A DNA stretch of 28,164 nucleotides from CAZIUL01 sp964542475. Lineage in GTDB: Bacteria; Planctomycetota; B15-G4; CAYZWU01. The notes below the pieces were generated by a model. It did not search any database. It saw nothing but the letters and a program-made list of their open reading frames with translations, and was not told the DNA's origin. The translations under genes and the position numbers were made by a program. This document shows positions 16,580 through 24,658 of this stretch, piece by piece. The stretch is from assembly GCA_964542475.1 (NCBI GenBank), contig CAZIUL010000055.1, positions 1 through 28,164 of the forward strand. The letters are read 5' to 3'. Numbering within the stretch: position 1 is the first letter of the stretch; each line of letters starts with the position of its first letter.

Positions 16580-17677
16580 TCAAGCCGGGATCGTTTCCAG
16601 GAACTCTTCGTTCGTGGCGTGTTCGTCCAGGATTTTCAGCAGGGAGTTGAGCGCGTCTTTAGGCTTGCGTCCTGCCAGCACCCTGCGGAGTTTGACGATT
16701 TTAGGGCTTTGCTCCGGTCCGTAGAGCATGTTTTCCTTCCTGGTGCCGCTGGCCGGCAGGTCAACAGCCGGGTAAATGTGTTCTTCAGCCAGCTTGCGGC
16801 TGAGTACTATTTCGCTGTTTCCCGTTCCCTTGAACTCCTCGAAAATGAGCTGGTCCATGCGCGATCCCGTCTCGATCAGTGCGGTGGCGATGATGGTGAT
16901 CGAGCCCCCGTTTTCGATATTGCGCGCAAGGCCGAAGAACCTCCTTGGGATCTCCAGCGCTCTCGCGTCCACACCACCGGACAGGGTGCGGCCGCTTCCC
17001 TTGCCCTGCAGGTTGAACGCCCTGCCCATGCGGGTAAGGCTGTCTATGAGCACCACAACGTCGCGGCCGCATTCGAGCTCGATCCGGATGTGCGCAAGCG
17101 CAAGTTCGGCCAGTTCGACGTGATCGTCGATGGATTGGTCGTTGGAGCTCGCCAGGACCTCGGCATCAACCGCCCGGCGGAAATGGGTCACCTCCTCGGG
17201 CCGCTCGTCGATGAGCAGCACGATGATGCGCGTATCAGGGTCATCCATCCTTATGGAGTTGGCCATCTGCTCGAGGATAATGGTCTTTCCGGCTCTCGGC
17301 GGGGACACGATCAAGCCCCTGGTGCCCTTTCCTATCGGGGCCACAAGGTCGATGATGCGCATGCTCTTTTCGCCGGAGATCGAAAGGTTGAAGCGCTTCG
17401 TTGGATCGATCGCAACAAGATCCCGGAAGTTGGGACGGTGCTTGAAATCCCGCAGCGACAGGCCGCCGACGGATTCTATTCTGTCCAGCTCAAGCCCCCT
17501 TTTGTTTTTCCGGACCTCGCCGGAAACAAAAGCGCCTTCCATGATCCCCTGGCCCTTGACTATCCTTGTAGGCACATGTATTTCGATGTTGGACGGGCGA
17601 AACGACCGCGCTGGATCACGCAGCACGAAATTCCCCTTTTTTTTGCGTTTCAGGACTCCACTAGCTGTTTTGGGCAT
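16580..17677 (-). CDS. rho: Transcription termination factor Rho, N-terminally short
   Basis: This 365-aa protein is the RNA-dependent ATPase helicase that ends transcription. Visible parts are a cold-shock-type RNA-binding domain (about 5-70, GVLKRKKKGNFVLRDP), Walker A SPPRAGKT (125-132), Walker B DVVVLID (206-212), the Q-loop GSGRTLSGGVDARAL, and the R-loop region ending in SGTRKENML (near 310). It is shorter than E. coli Rho (419 aa) because it lacks the N-terminal helical Rho_N domain. This may be the natural form in this lineage. A start further upstream is unlikely since only 42 nt separate it from argF. AGGA lies about 9 nt before the start. It is in operon order after argF and before the SpeE-like gene. 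Confidence 0.95.
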   Translation of the reverse strand: MPKTASGVLKRKKKGNFVLRDPARSFRPSNIEIHVPTRIVKGQGIMEGAFVSGEVRKNKRGLELDRIESVGGLSLRDFKHRPNFRDLVAIDPTKRFNLSISGEKSMRIIDLVAPIGKGTRGLIVSPPRAGKTIILEQMANSIRMDDPDTRIIVLLIDERPEEVTHFRRAVDAEVLASSNDQSIDDHVELAELALAHIRIELECGRDVVVLIDSLTRMGRAFNLQGKGSGRTLSGGVDARALEIPRRFFGLARNIENGGSITIIATALIETGSRMDQLIFEEFKGTGNSEIVLSRKLAEEHIYPAVDLPASGTRKENMLYGPEQSPKIVKLRRVLAGRKPKDALNSLLKILDEHATNEEFLETIPA

Positions 17678-17704
17678 GGTACGGGTTCCTCTTGTACTAT
17701 TCTG

Positions 17705-17730
17705 TTTTACCTGAGCATTTTACCTGAGCA
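17705..17730. repeat. Perfect 13-bp tandem duplication at argF stop codon
   Basis: TTTTACCTGAGCA occurs twice in a row (17705-17717 and 17718-17730). The copy nearer argF carries its stop codon. Confidence 0.9.
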
Positions 17731-18649
17731 GCTCGAGCAGCTTCAGGATCACTGCCTTTTGAGCGTGCATTCTGTTTTCAGCCTCATCGAAGACAACGCT
17801 TTGCGGTCCGTCGATCACACCTGCTGTTTGCTCGTAACCGCGCATGGCAGGGAGGCAGTTCATGAATATCGCGTCCGGCTTGGCCTGGGCCATGAGCGCT
17901 TCGTTTACCTGATAGGGCATGAAGAGCTTTTTTCTGTCCTCCTCCTGTTCCGGGGGGATGTGATAGCTCATCCACGAGTCCGTGTAGATCACGTCCGCAT
18001 CAACTATCGCCTCGGCTGCGTCATGTAACACATCGATCTTCGCGCCGTGCTCTGCTGCGACCTTTTGCTCGTTTTTTAGAACGTCCGGATCAGGGGACAT
18101 CTCTTCCCTGTCCGGGCAGCCCACGGACATGTTCATTCCCACGCGTGCACAGCCCGCCATCAGGGAATGGGTCACATTGTTGAGGCTGTCTCCAAAATAA
18201 GCGAGCTTGAGTCCTTTGAGCTCCCCCTTCTTTTCCTTTATTGTCATGAGATCAGCGAGTACCTGGCAAGGATGCTCGAAGTCGGTGAGCCCGTTTATCA
18301 CGGGAACAGCGGAGTTTTCCGCAATCTCCTCGAGGATCTCCTGTTTGTACAGCCTGCACATGATTATATCGGCAAAACGCGATGCTACAACAGCGAAATC
18401 ATGCACGGTTTCTTTTTTACCGATGGCAGAATCCTTGATGTTGTAAAAAATGGCGTGCCCGCCCATCTGGATCATACCCACTTCAAATGAGAGGCGGGTT
18501 CTGAGCGAAGGTTTTTCGAAGAACATCAGAAGGGTCTTTTGGCTGACTTTGCGGGAGTAGCTTTCGGGTTCGGCCTTGACCGTGATACCGAGATCGATTG
18601 TTTCGAGGACGTCCGAAGAGTCCCAATCGCTGAGTTTTAGAAGGTGCAT
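17720..18649 (-). CDS. argF: Ornithine carbamoyltransferase family protein
   Basis: This 309-aa cytoplasmic enzyme is predicted to make citrulline from ornithine and carbamoyl phosphate in arginine synthesis. Seen: the carbamoyl-phosphate loop SLRTR (48-52, usually STRTR), HPCQ (126-129), and NCLPAMRG (264-271, usually HCLPAxRG). The usual ornithine-side SMG loop reads TDSWMSYHIP (223-232). These differences are shared, as far as I recall, by a subfamily of bacterial OTCases, but they leave room for another amine substrate. The start at MHLLKLSDW has AGGAGAG upstream and is preferred over a Met 33 codons earlier. It is the first gene of the argF-rho-SpeE-like series; the 42-nt gap to rho contains a 13-bp tandem duplication that covers the argF stop. 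Confidence 0.88.
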   Translation of the reverse strand: MHLLKLSDWDSSDVLETIDLGITVKAEPESYSRKVSQKTLLMFFEKPSLRTRLSFEVGMIQMGGHAIFYNIKDSAIGKKETVHDFAVVASRFADIIMCRLYKQEILEEIAENSAVPVINGLTDFEHPCQVLADLMTIKEKKGELKGLKLAYFGDSLNNVTHSLMAGCARVGMNMSVGCPDREEMSPDPDVLKNEQKVAAEHGAKIDVLHDAAEAIVDADVIYTDSWMSYHIPPEQEEDRKKLFMPYQVNEALMAQAKPDAIFMNCLPAMRGYEQTAGVIDGPQSVVFDEAENRMHAQKAVILKLLELLR

Positions 18650-18811
18650 TTTTCTCTCCTGGAGACAAGCTGTTACACTGGGTACAACCGATTGGGTTGA
18701 TTCAAAAAACTGTGGACCGTTCAATCTCCCGCCCTCATGTTCCTGCACCGGATAACATATCCCGGAAGTAGAATAAACAAAATATGTTCAAAAATTTGTA
18801 AAAACGCGGCA

Positions 18812-19777
18812 TTAACCCGGCTGCTGTTCCCTGTTTTCATCGAAATGGCGCGCCTGAAGGGGAATCGAGCAAAGATCGAGGCGCTTGGAAGCGATGCCCA
18901 GCGCATCAGCGTTTTGGTCGCATCCCAGCCAGGCGCGGTCTAATCCGGATGCCGCAACGATAAATGTGCCTGTGCCAACGAAAAAGTCGGCGACCATGTC
19001 GCCGGGGTTGGAACAGAGCCTGACAAGCCTTTTCATCAGCTTTAACGGTTTTTGTGCGGGGTAGCCGGTGCGTTCGGGATCGCGCTGGTGCAGGTGGCTG
19101 ATGTCGAGCCACACGTCGGATGGAGGGGCGGGGGCATCTTCGTGGTACTTGTAGGTTTTGCCGGCGCTTCTAATGGAGATGATGCTGTTTCCGGCTTCGT
19201 CCTTTTCCCTTTTCATGTGGTTTATCTTCTTTTTTACGCCTTTGCACAAGGCGCAGCGGTTGCGGGGGATCGAGGCGGCTTCCAAGTTGCACGTGTATCT
19301 TTTTCCTTTCGCGTACCAGAAGATGGAATCGTGCTTGCGCGCGAGCCGTTTTTTCGGGTGACCGCCGGTCTTGTAGTGCCAGATGATTTCGTTGATGAAC
19401 CTGTTTTTTCCCATTATCCCGTCAAGCAGCACCTTGACGTAGTGGGAGGCGTGCCAGTCCAGGTGCACGAGCAGAGAACCCGTGGGCTTGAGCAGGCGGG
19501 CCATTTCGCGCAGCCTCGGTTCCAGCCAGCCGATGTAGCCCTCGATGCCGTCCTCCCACACGTCCATCAGGCGGAAAACCTCTTTCTCCTTAGAGTCGGG
19601 GCTGCGCAGCCTGCCTCCCGGGGCGAGCGGCAGGTTCTCGCCTGTCAGCTCTCTTCCCGTGCCAAAGGGGGGGTCGATATAAACCAGGTCCAGGCACGAG
19701 TCCCGGAGCTGCTGCATCACATCGAGGCAGTCTCCAAGGATCAGGCGGTTCATCGGCTGTTTGGGAAAGTCCTTCAT
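18812..19777 (-). CDS. Beta-class site-specific DNA methyltransferase (orphan)
   Basis: This 321-aa protein has the circularly permuted motif order of beta-class amino-methyltransferases: the catalytic motif IV IDPPF (near residue 35) comes first, and the SAM-binding motif I ADFFVGTGTFIVAA comes near the C-terminus, preceded by TGYPAQKP. DPPF suggests N6-adenine (or N4-cytosine) methylation. A CALCKG segment in the middle may belong to the target-recognition region. No restriction endonuclease or specificity subunit is adjacent, so it is an orphan methylase or part of a broken system. The start is uncertain: Met at 19777 (MKDFPKQP) or 19753 (MNRLILGD) both lack a clear ribosome site. The longer frame upstream only translates a dispersed repeat. 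Confidence 0.9.
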   Translation of the reverse strand: MKDFPKQPMNRLILGDCLDVMQQLRDSCLDLVYIDPPFGTGRELTGENLPLAPGGRLRSPDSKEKEVFRLMDVWEDGIEGYIGWLEPRLREMARLLKPTGSLLVHLDWHASHYVKVLLDGIMGKNRFINEIIWHYKTGGHPKKRLARKHDSIFWYAKGKRYTCNLEAASIPRNRCALCKGVKKKINHMKREKDEAGNSIISIRSAGKTYKYHEDAPAPPSDVWLDISHLHQRDPERTGYPAQKPLKLMKRLVRLCSNPGDMVADFFVGTGTFIVAASGLDRAWLGCDQNADALGIASKRLDLCSIPLQARHFDENREQQPG

Positions 19778-19856
19778 GGAGGACACTGTACCGGGGGAGG
19801 TGGTTTTTTCAAGAAGGCTTTGGGAATAGTAGGAAGAGGCAGAAGGAAAGAAAGAG

Positions 19857-19881
19857 GAACCACGGATGGACACGGATTGAA
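19857..19881 (+). repeat. Dispersed CCACGGATGGACACGGAT element, copy 2
   Basis: The core AACCACGGATGGACACGGAT follows a purine-rich lead (GGAAAGAAAGAGG), in the intergenic region upstream of the methylase. Confidence 0.88.
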
Positions 19882-20091
19882 GAAAGAGGCAATGCAGGGA
19901 AGAAAAATTTCACGGAGATTTGGGCTCTTGTATCGGACCGATCGGGATCGGGTTTGTCGGGTAGGGATCCGGGCGGGCAGCCTGCTCCGTTTAACTGCGC
20001 AAGCCGCCCGCTCGGACCTGTGACCCATTGCAACCGAAATATTTCGCCTTTCTCACAATTTCAATCAACATTGCTGTTTGCAGAAAACAAC

Positions 20092-20122
20092 TATCTGTGT
20101 TAATCCGTGTCCATCCGTGGTT
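20092..20122 (-). repeat. Dispersed CCACGGATGGACACGGAT element, copy 3 (inverted)
   Basis: Read on the minus strand, it is a purine lead (GAGAAAAAAAGAA) and the same core, extended by TAACACAGAT, the longest of the four copies. It lies 43 nt before the thioredoxin-fold gene. Confidence 0.88.
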
Positions 20123-20164
20123 CTTTTTTTCTCTTTTGTCCGCATCTTGTCGAAAGGAATACTC

Positions 20165-21097
20165 ATGAAAAGCAAAGCGATACTGTTGATGCTCGCGATG
20201 TGCGCGTTTTCCTATTTCTGGTGCGGGTGTATCAGCGGTACTCATGACCCGCTTGCCGAATACGAAGGCGATGTGCTGGTGGCTCTTCTCGGTAAGGACG
20301 GATGCCCCGGTACTGCCAGGGCAATGCCTGTTCTTGATGAGTACAACAGAAACAAGCCCGAAGGGGTGACTGTTTTGAGGGTCGATGTTCCTGTTCCTGG
20401 GCAAGGCGTCAAAAGGGTTGAGAATTGGACCGCCGGGTTTCCCTACGAGGTGGATGGGGACCGTGTAGCCGCTGAAAGGCTCGGTTTTTTCTTCTATCCG
20501 ACTCTTTACATAATCGACAGCGAGGGAGAGATCCGGTTTCACGGGGGTTGCGAAGACGTGGAGATCAAGGGCATGGTTTCAGCCATCCTTTCCGAAAAAG
20601 CAGGCGAGGAGAAACACATCTTCACCCCGCCCATGCCGGCTGTGGGCGAGATGGCGGCCGCTTTCGAGGCGACCACTTTTGCCGGCGAGGCTGTGAAGCT
20701 CGATGGGCTGATGGGAGAAAAGGCCACGCTCATCGTTTTCAGCTCCGTCACCTGCCCATTCAGCAAGAAAGCGGTGCAGTGCCTGCCGGGATTCATGTCA
20801 GAGTTCGATGCCAAGGGCGCGGCTGTTCTGATAGTGGAGAAAGACGGTGCAGACCGGGAGGCTGCGGCTTTTTACGCGGACAAGACACCGGGTGTCACTG
20901 TTGTTGCGGACCCGGACAAAGAGATTTCACTGGAGAAGTATGGAGTCCAGTCCGCCCCATTTTTCTACCTGCTGGACAGGGACGGACGCATCTTGTACAG
21001 GATGCCGTTCACCGAAGATGCGGCGCGCACCGCGCTCGAAGCGGGCCTTGGTCTCAAAAAGGCCCCTGTCCGCATCGAAAGCAGGGGCGCCGGGTGA
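20165..21097 (+). CDS. Lipoprotein with two tandem thioredoxin-fold domains
   Basis: This 310-aa protein has a signal peptide ending in a Cys-rich stretch (FSYFWCGC, Cys20 or Cys22 as the lipid-anchor candidate). Two thioredoxin-like domains follow. Domain 1 (about 35-143) has GCPGT at Cys47 and a cis-Pro motif FFYPTLYI. Domain 2 (about 165-300) has VTCPFSKK at Cys197, AhpC/redoxin-like, and QSAPFFYLLDRDG. Neither domain has the second Cys of a CxxC pair, so disulfide exchange by the usual mechanism is unlikely; peroxidase-type one-Cys chemistry or a binding role is possible. The start has AAAGGAA 6 nt upstream. It is a single gene followed by a good terminator, convergent with the PurF-like gene. 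Confidence 0.85.
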   Translation: MKSKAILLMLAMCAFSYFWCGCISGTHDPLAEYEGDVLVALLGKDGCPGTARAMPVLDEYNRNKPEGVTVLRVDVPVPGQGVKRVENWTAGFPYEVDGDRVAAERLGFFFYPTLYIIDSEGEIRFHGGCEDVEIKGMVSAILSEKAGEEKHIFTPPMPAVGEMAAAFEATTFAGEAVKLDGLMGEKATLIVFSSVTCPFSKKAVQCLPGFMSEFDAKGAAVLIVEKDGADREAAAFYADKTPGVTVVADPDKEISLEKYGVQSAPFFYLLDRDGRILYRMPFTEDAARTALEAGLGLKKAPVRIESRGAG

Positions 21098-21113
21098 CGC
21101 CCCTGAACGATCT

Positions 21114-21142
21114 GGAGCCGAGACGGCTCCTCTTTCCTGTTT
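21114..21142 (+). terminator. Terminator after the thioredoxin-fold gene
   Basis: The stem GGAGCCG-AGA-CGGCTCC (7 bp) is followed by TCTTTCCTGTTT. A second 8-bp hairpin, CAGGGGCG/CGCCCCTG at 21082-21105, covers the stop codon just before it. Confidence 0.75.
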
Positions 21143-21172
21143 AGCTTGTTCCGCTGATCCGGCTCAGCCCGG

Positions 21173-22573
21173 CTACCCCATGCCGTCCCAGCAGTAGGTG
21201 CACACCTTTTCCTTGGGCATGCCTATCGCCTCGACCAGGTCCGGAAGGCGCTGGTATTTCAAAGTCGTGAGGTTCATGCGTTTCCTTATGCGCTCCACCA
21301 TGGCGGCGTGCTTGTCCGAATCAGGATCAGCGTATTCGTTCAACGGGGCCTCGTCTTTGCCTTCGAGCTCCCTGATGGCGCGCCTGCCCGCCAGGTCGAG
21401 CTCCGACTTGGAGCGTGAAAAGTTCAGGAACCTGCATCCATGGATCAGCGGAGGGCACGCGGGCCTCATGTGCACCTCCTTGGCACCGGAATCGTAGAGC
21501 CTGCTGATCGTGTCCCTGAGCTGGGTGCCCCTGACAATGGAGTCCTCGCAGAACAGGAGACGCTGGTCCCGGATGATGTCGCTGATCGGGATCAGCTTCA
21601 TCCGCGCGACAAGGTCGCGCATTTCCTGGTTCTGGGGCATGAAGCTCCTCGGCCAGGTCGGGGTGTACTTGACGAACGGCCTGCGGAACGGGATCTTGGC
21701 TTCGTTTGCGTAACCGAGTCCATGCGCTGTGCCCGAGTCGGGAACGCCTGCGACCAGGTCGATCTCCACGTCATCGCGCCTGGCAAGCATGGAGCCGCAA
21801 CGGTTGCGCATGACCTCCACGTTCATACCCTCGTAGCTCGACGCCGGGTAGCCGTAGTAGACCCACATGAACGAACAGATTCTCAGCTTCTCCTGCGGCG
21901 GCACGACCTGTTCCACGCCCTCCTGTGTGATTTTTACGACCTCGCCCGGTCCGAGCTCTTTCTTGAGACGGTAATCGAGGTTCGGGAAGGCGCAGCTTTC
22001 AACGGAAACGCAATAGGCACCATCCTTTTCGCCGACGATCAGCGGGGTGCGGCCGAACAGGTCCCGTGCCGCGTAAACACCGTAATGTGTGAGCAGGAGC
22101 ATTGAACAGGAGCCGTCGATTATCTCCTGCGCCTTGCGGATGCCGTCCTGGAAGGAGGTTTCCTTGTCGATCAGTGATGCGGTGAGCTCGGTGGGGTTGA
22201 TCTCTCCGCCGCTCATCTCGGAAAAATGCGCTGTGCGGTTACTGAAGGCGTCCTTCACCAGTTCGTCCGCGTTGTTTATTTTTCCCACTGTCACGATCGC
22301 GTATTTTCCTAGGTGCGAGCTGATGATGAGCGGCTGGTCTTCCGTGTCGCTGATGCACCCGATGCCCGTTTTCCCGGACATCTTCTGGAGGTCGTCATCG
22401 AACTTCGAGCGGAACTGGGCGTTCTCGATGTTGTGGATGAAGCGGGTGTACTCCCCGCCGTTCAGGACAGCCATGCCTCCTCGCCGTGTGCCGAGGTGGG
22501 AGTGGTAGTCGGTTCCGTAAAACAGGTCAAGGACGCACTCTTCTTTTGAAACGACACCGAATATTCCGCCCAT
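21173..22573 (-). CDS. purF: Amidophosphoribosyltransferase-like protein (PurF family) without N-terminal Cys
   Basis: This 466-aa protein has an N-terminal Ntn/GATase-2 region (YHSHLGTRRGG near 22-33, GKINNADELV) and a C-terminal PRPP-binding phosphoribosyltransferase domain with LLFCEDSIVRGTQL and the C-terminal CTYCWDG. Classical PurF starts MCGI, where the Cys becomes the N-terminal nucleophile that releases ammonia from glutamine. Here the start codes MGGIFG, so that Cys is missing. The ATG is well placed, with AAAGGAG 9 nt upstream, so a wrong start is unlikely. From memory, MGGFFG-type PurF homologues occur in Clostridia and Bacteroidetes, so this is a subfamily and not a sequencing error. 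It may use free ammonia to make 5-phosphoribosylamine or have another role. It is a stand-alone gene. Confidence 0.9.
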   Translation of the reverse strand: MGGIFGVVSKEECVLDLFYGTDYHSHLGTRRGGMAVLNGGEYTRFIHNIENAQFRSKFDDDLQKMSGKTGIGCISDTEDQPLIISSHLGKYAIVTVGKINNADELVKDAFSNRTAHFSEMSGGEINPTELTASLIDKETSFQDGIRKAQEIIDGSCSMLLLTHYGVYAARDLFGRTPLIVGEKDGAYCVSVESCAFPNLDYRLKKELGPGEVVKITQEGVEQVVPPQEKLRICSFMWVYYGYPASSYEGMNVEVMRNRCGSMLARRDDVEIDLVAGVPDSGTAHGLGYANEAKIPFRRPFVKYTPTWPRSFMPQNQEMRDLVARMKLIPISDIIRDQRLLFCEDSIVRGTQLRDTISRLYDSGAKEVHMRPACPPLIHGCRFLNFSRSKSELDLAGRRAIRELEGKDEAPLNEYADPDSDKHAAMVERIRKRMNLTTLKYQRLPDLVEAIGMPKEKVCTYCWDGMG

Positions 22574-22676
22574 TGATCAAGATCTCCTTTCTCGCGTGTG
22601 TTTTTGCTTTCGGGGTTGTGCCGCGAATCGGCAGCAGGCTTGCGACAATTAGAACCCGTGGATTTTTGTGATTCAA

Positions 22677-24383
22677 CTACTGCTTTTCCGTTTTGATCTT
22701 TTCCCTTGGCACGAACCGGTCAAGGGGAAAGGCGGCGAGCACGATCTTTTCGTAGGGGTGCTCGTTTCCGTATTCGAAGAGGCACGCGGCGTTTGCGTTG
22801 GGAAGCCCGGCCAGGCAGGAGTACGCGGCCGGCCCGGGATGGAGCACCATGGAGAACGGCCAGCTCAAACCCTCGTCGAGGCTCATCCTGACCACGAGCC
22901 CCGCTCTTCGGCTTGTGTTGCATACGTTCGAAAAAAGCACGGCGCGATTCCCAGAACTGGTCGGTGTGCTTGTGTTTATGATGCTCGCCTGGCACCTTGG
23001 ATCCGCGAGCGCCATGTCGAATCCGGTCTTCGACCAGAACTCCCCGCCGCTGCCGCCCGACGCAACCATGCGCAGCGGCTCCTTGACATTACGGGCCCTG
23101 CGCATGTTCAAGAGAAGGGTGCCGTCAGAGCGCTCGATAACCTGGCATTCGTTTGATCCGTTCTGCGTGGCTGCCCCGAGCTTCCAGCTTACACCGTGGT
23201 CATCGGAAAAGAACACATGCGAGTGGTACGAAACCTCGTCCCCCGATCGCTTGTGATCGCAAGGCACGAGCATGCGGCCCTTGTGCGGATCGTGTTCGAG
23301 CTGTACACCAACGCCCGGGCCGGTGGCGTACCAGGACCAGTCGGGCTTCTTCACGGCTTCGGTGATCTCTTCGGGCTCGGCCCATGTTTTTCCGTCGTCT
23401 GCGCTCGATGTCTTGAAAACCCTGCGCGTGTCCGTGCTGGATCCGCTGATAATGTCGTGTTCGCTGTCGTCTCCGCGGTTCCATGTCATGAAAAGCCATA
23501 TCACGCCGGTGTCGCGGTCCTGCACGGGGCATGGGTTTCCGCACACGTTCACGCCGTCATCCCAGACAGTCTCCTGCCTGCTCCAGCTTTTTCCAATGTC
23601 CTCTGATCGCTTGACAAGAAGGTCTATGTCGCCCGTGTCGCCCCTGCCGTTTTTTCTGCCCTCGCAAAAGGCGAGCAAAGTTCCCTTGTCCGTGTAAAGA
23701 AGTGATGGGATGCGGTAAGTATGATATCCATCGCTGCCGCTGACAAAAACCTCCTTCAGGGGGGGCGGCTCCCGGATGGCGCACGACACGGAAAAGTCGT
23801 ACACGCGCATGACACCGCGCCAGGGGCAGAGCCCGTACCATCCGATCGGGGCGTCGTGGTACTCCTGTTCGCAGATTTTCTTTCCGTTGATGTGAAACTC
23901 GAGCGTTGTTTTTTTTCTTGTCAACTCGAAATCGAACGGCTCTGTGGCCGTGATGTGCTCCGAGGAATCGCCGATGAACCGCGTCCTGCCGAACTCCGCT
24001 CCCTGAAGGAAAAACCGGCCTTTCCTCCCGTCGAAACCGAAGTTGTCCATGTTCAGGAAGAAGCAGGCGGCTGTCCCGTCGAGCTCTGCCATGCTCAAGC
24101 GGGCGTGGATGCGAAAGTCGCCGGGGCCCATGCCGTTTACACAGCAGAGATAGTTGTACGCGCCGCCGCATTCGAGGAAGCCTTCTTTTCGCTCCCACTT
24201 TTTGCCGAGCTCGAGCGCGCTGTTGCTAGCCTTTCCTTTTTCGACAAGGATCAAGGTTTGAGTTTTTGAACCGGGCTGCCCGGCGGCCCGAGCCGGGTCC
24301 CGGCCGCACGAGGCGGCAGCGAGCATCGAAACATGAAAGATGGCGACAAGCACGACTGAACAGCATGGCATGCGTTTCATCAT
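22677..24383 (-). CDS. Sialidase lipoprotein (GH33) with N-terminal lectin-like domain
   Basis: This 568-aa protein has a signal peptide with a lipobox-like AAS-C26, so it is probably anchored outside the cytoplasmic membrane. A concanavalin/DUF1080-like beta-sandwich (about 45-200) precedes the six-bladed sialidase propeller (about 212-560). Seen in the propeller: YRIP (Arg224), the acid Asp near GDTGD (249-252), four Asp boxes (SEDIGKSW 260, SADDGKTW 327, SDDHGVSW 393, SLDEGLSW 501), NECQVIE (Glu412), and the probable nucleophile Tyr521 in AAYSCL paired with Glu537 in LFEYG. The predicted role is release of terminal sialic acid from glycans. The start at MMKRM has GAGGAA 8 nt upstream; the longer frame upstream includes a dispersed repeat. 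No sialic acid catabolic genes are adjacent. Confidence 0.92.
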   Translation of the reverse strand: MMKRMPCCSVVLVAIFHVSMLAAASCGRDPARAAGQPGSKTQTLILVEKGKASNSALELGKKWERKEGFLECGGAYNYLCCVNGMGPGDFRIHARLSMAELDGTAACFFLNMDNFGFDGRKGRFFLQGAEFGRTRFIGDSSEHITATEPFDFELTRKKTTLEFHINGKKICEQEYHDAPIGWYGLCPWRGVMRVYDFSVSCAIREPPPLKEVFVSGSDGYHTYRIPSLLYTDKGTLLAFCEGRKNGRGDTGDIDLLVKRSEDIGKSWSRQETVWDDGVNVCGNPCPVQDRDTGVIWLFMTWNRGDDSEHDIISGSSTDTRRVFKTSSADDGKTWAEPEEITEAVKKPDWSWYATGPGVGVQLEHDPHKGRMLVPCDHKRSGDEVSYHSHVFFSDDHGVSWKLGAATQNGSNECQVIERSDGTLLLNMRRARNVKEPLRMVASGGSGGEFWSKTGFDMALADPRCQASIINTSTPTSSGNRAVLFSNVCNTSRRAGLVVRMSLDEGLSWPFSMVLHPGPAAYSCLAGLPNANAACLFEYGNEHPYEKIVLAAFPLDRFVPREKIKTEKQ

Positions 24384-24510
24384 TATGTTATTCCTCAAGA
24401 AGGTCATATGCGGTTCTGCCCGGGAGGGGCCACAGCCCCAGAGGATACTCTTTTTTTTAACCTCTTTAAAGGGAACCGTGGATGGGTGCCGGCAAAAGAA
24501 AGAAAAGAAG

Positions 24511-24534
24511 AACCACGGATGGACACGGATGGAC
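24511..24534 (+). repeat. Dispersed CCACGGATGGACACGGAT element, copy 4
   Basis: The core AACCACGGATGGACACGGAT follows a purine lead (AAAAGAAAGAAAAGAAG), in the 275-nt gap between the sialidase and HepT genes. A partial look-alike (AACCGTGGATGGGTGCC) precedes it at about 24474. Confidence 0.88.
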
Positions 24535-24658
24535 AATAACCCCCGGCCCGGCTGCAATGACAGCAAGATGCCATGCTGGATCCCGGCTGTCCAGCGGATA
24601 CGGGGTCACCGGGCACCACACCGGGGAAACCCGGGAACGCCAGGCTCCAGCCCGGCTC

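Larger units (their letters stand above)
19778..20164. other. Divergent intergenic region with an inverted pair of dispersed repeats
   Basis: These 387 non-coding bases lie between the divergent methylase and thioredoxin-fold genes. They hold two copies of the CCACGGATGGACACGGAT element in inverted orientation (19857 and 20092) and a 12-bp perfect palindrome CGAAATATTTCG at 20035-20046, which could be an operator. No clear promoter hexamers were found. Confidence 0.6.

Noticed and set aside
19778..19873. N-terminal extension of the methyltransferase (MSIRGSSF...)
   Set aside because: The extra residues translate the dispersed CCACGGATGGACACGGAT element and do not belong to the family.
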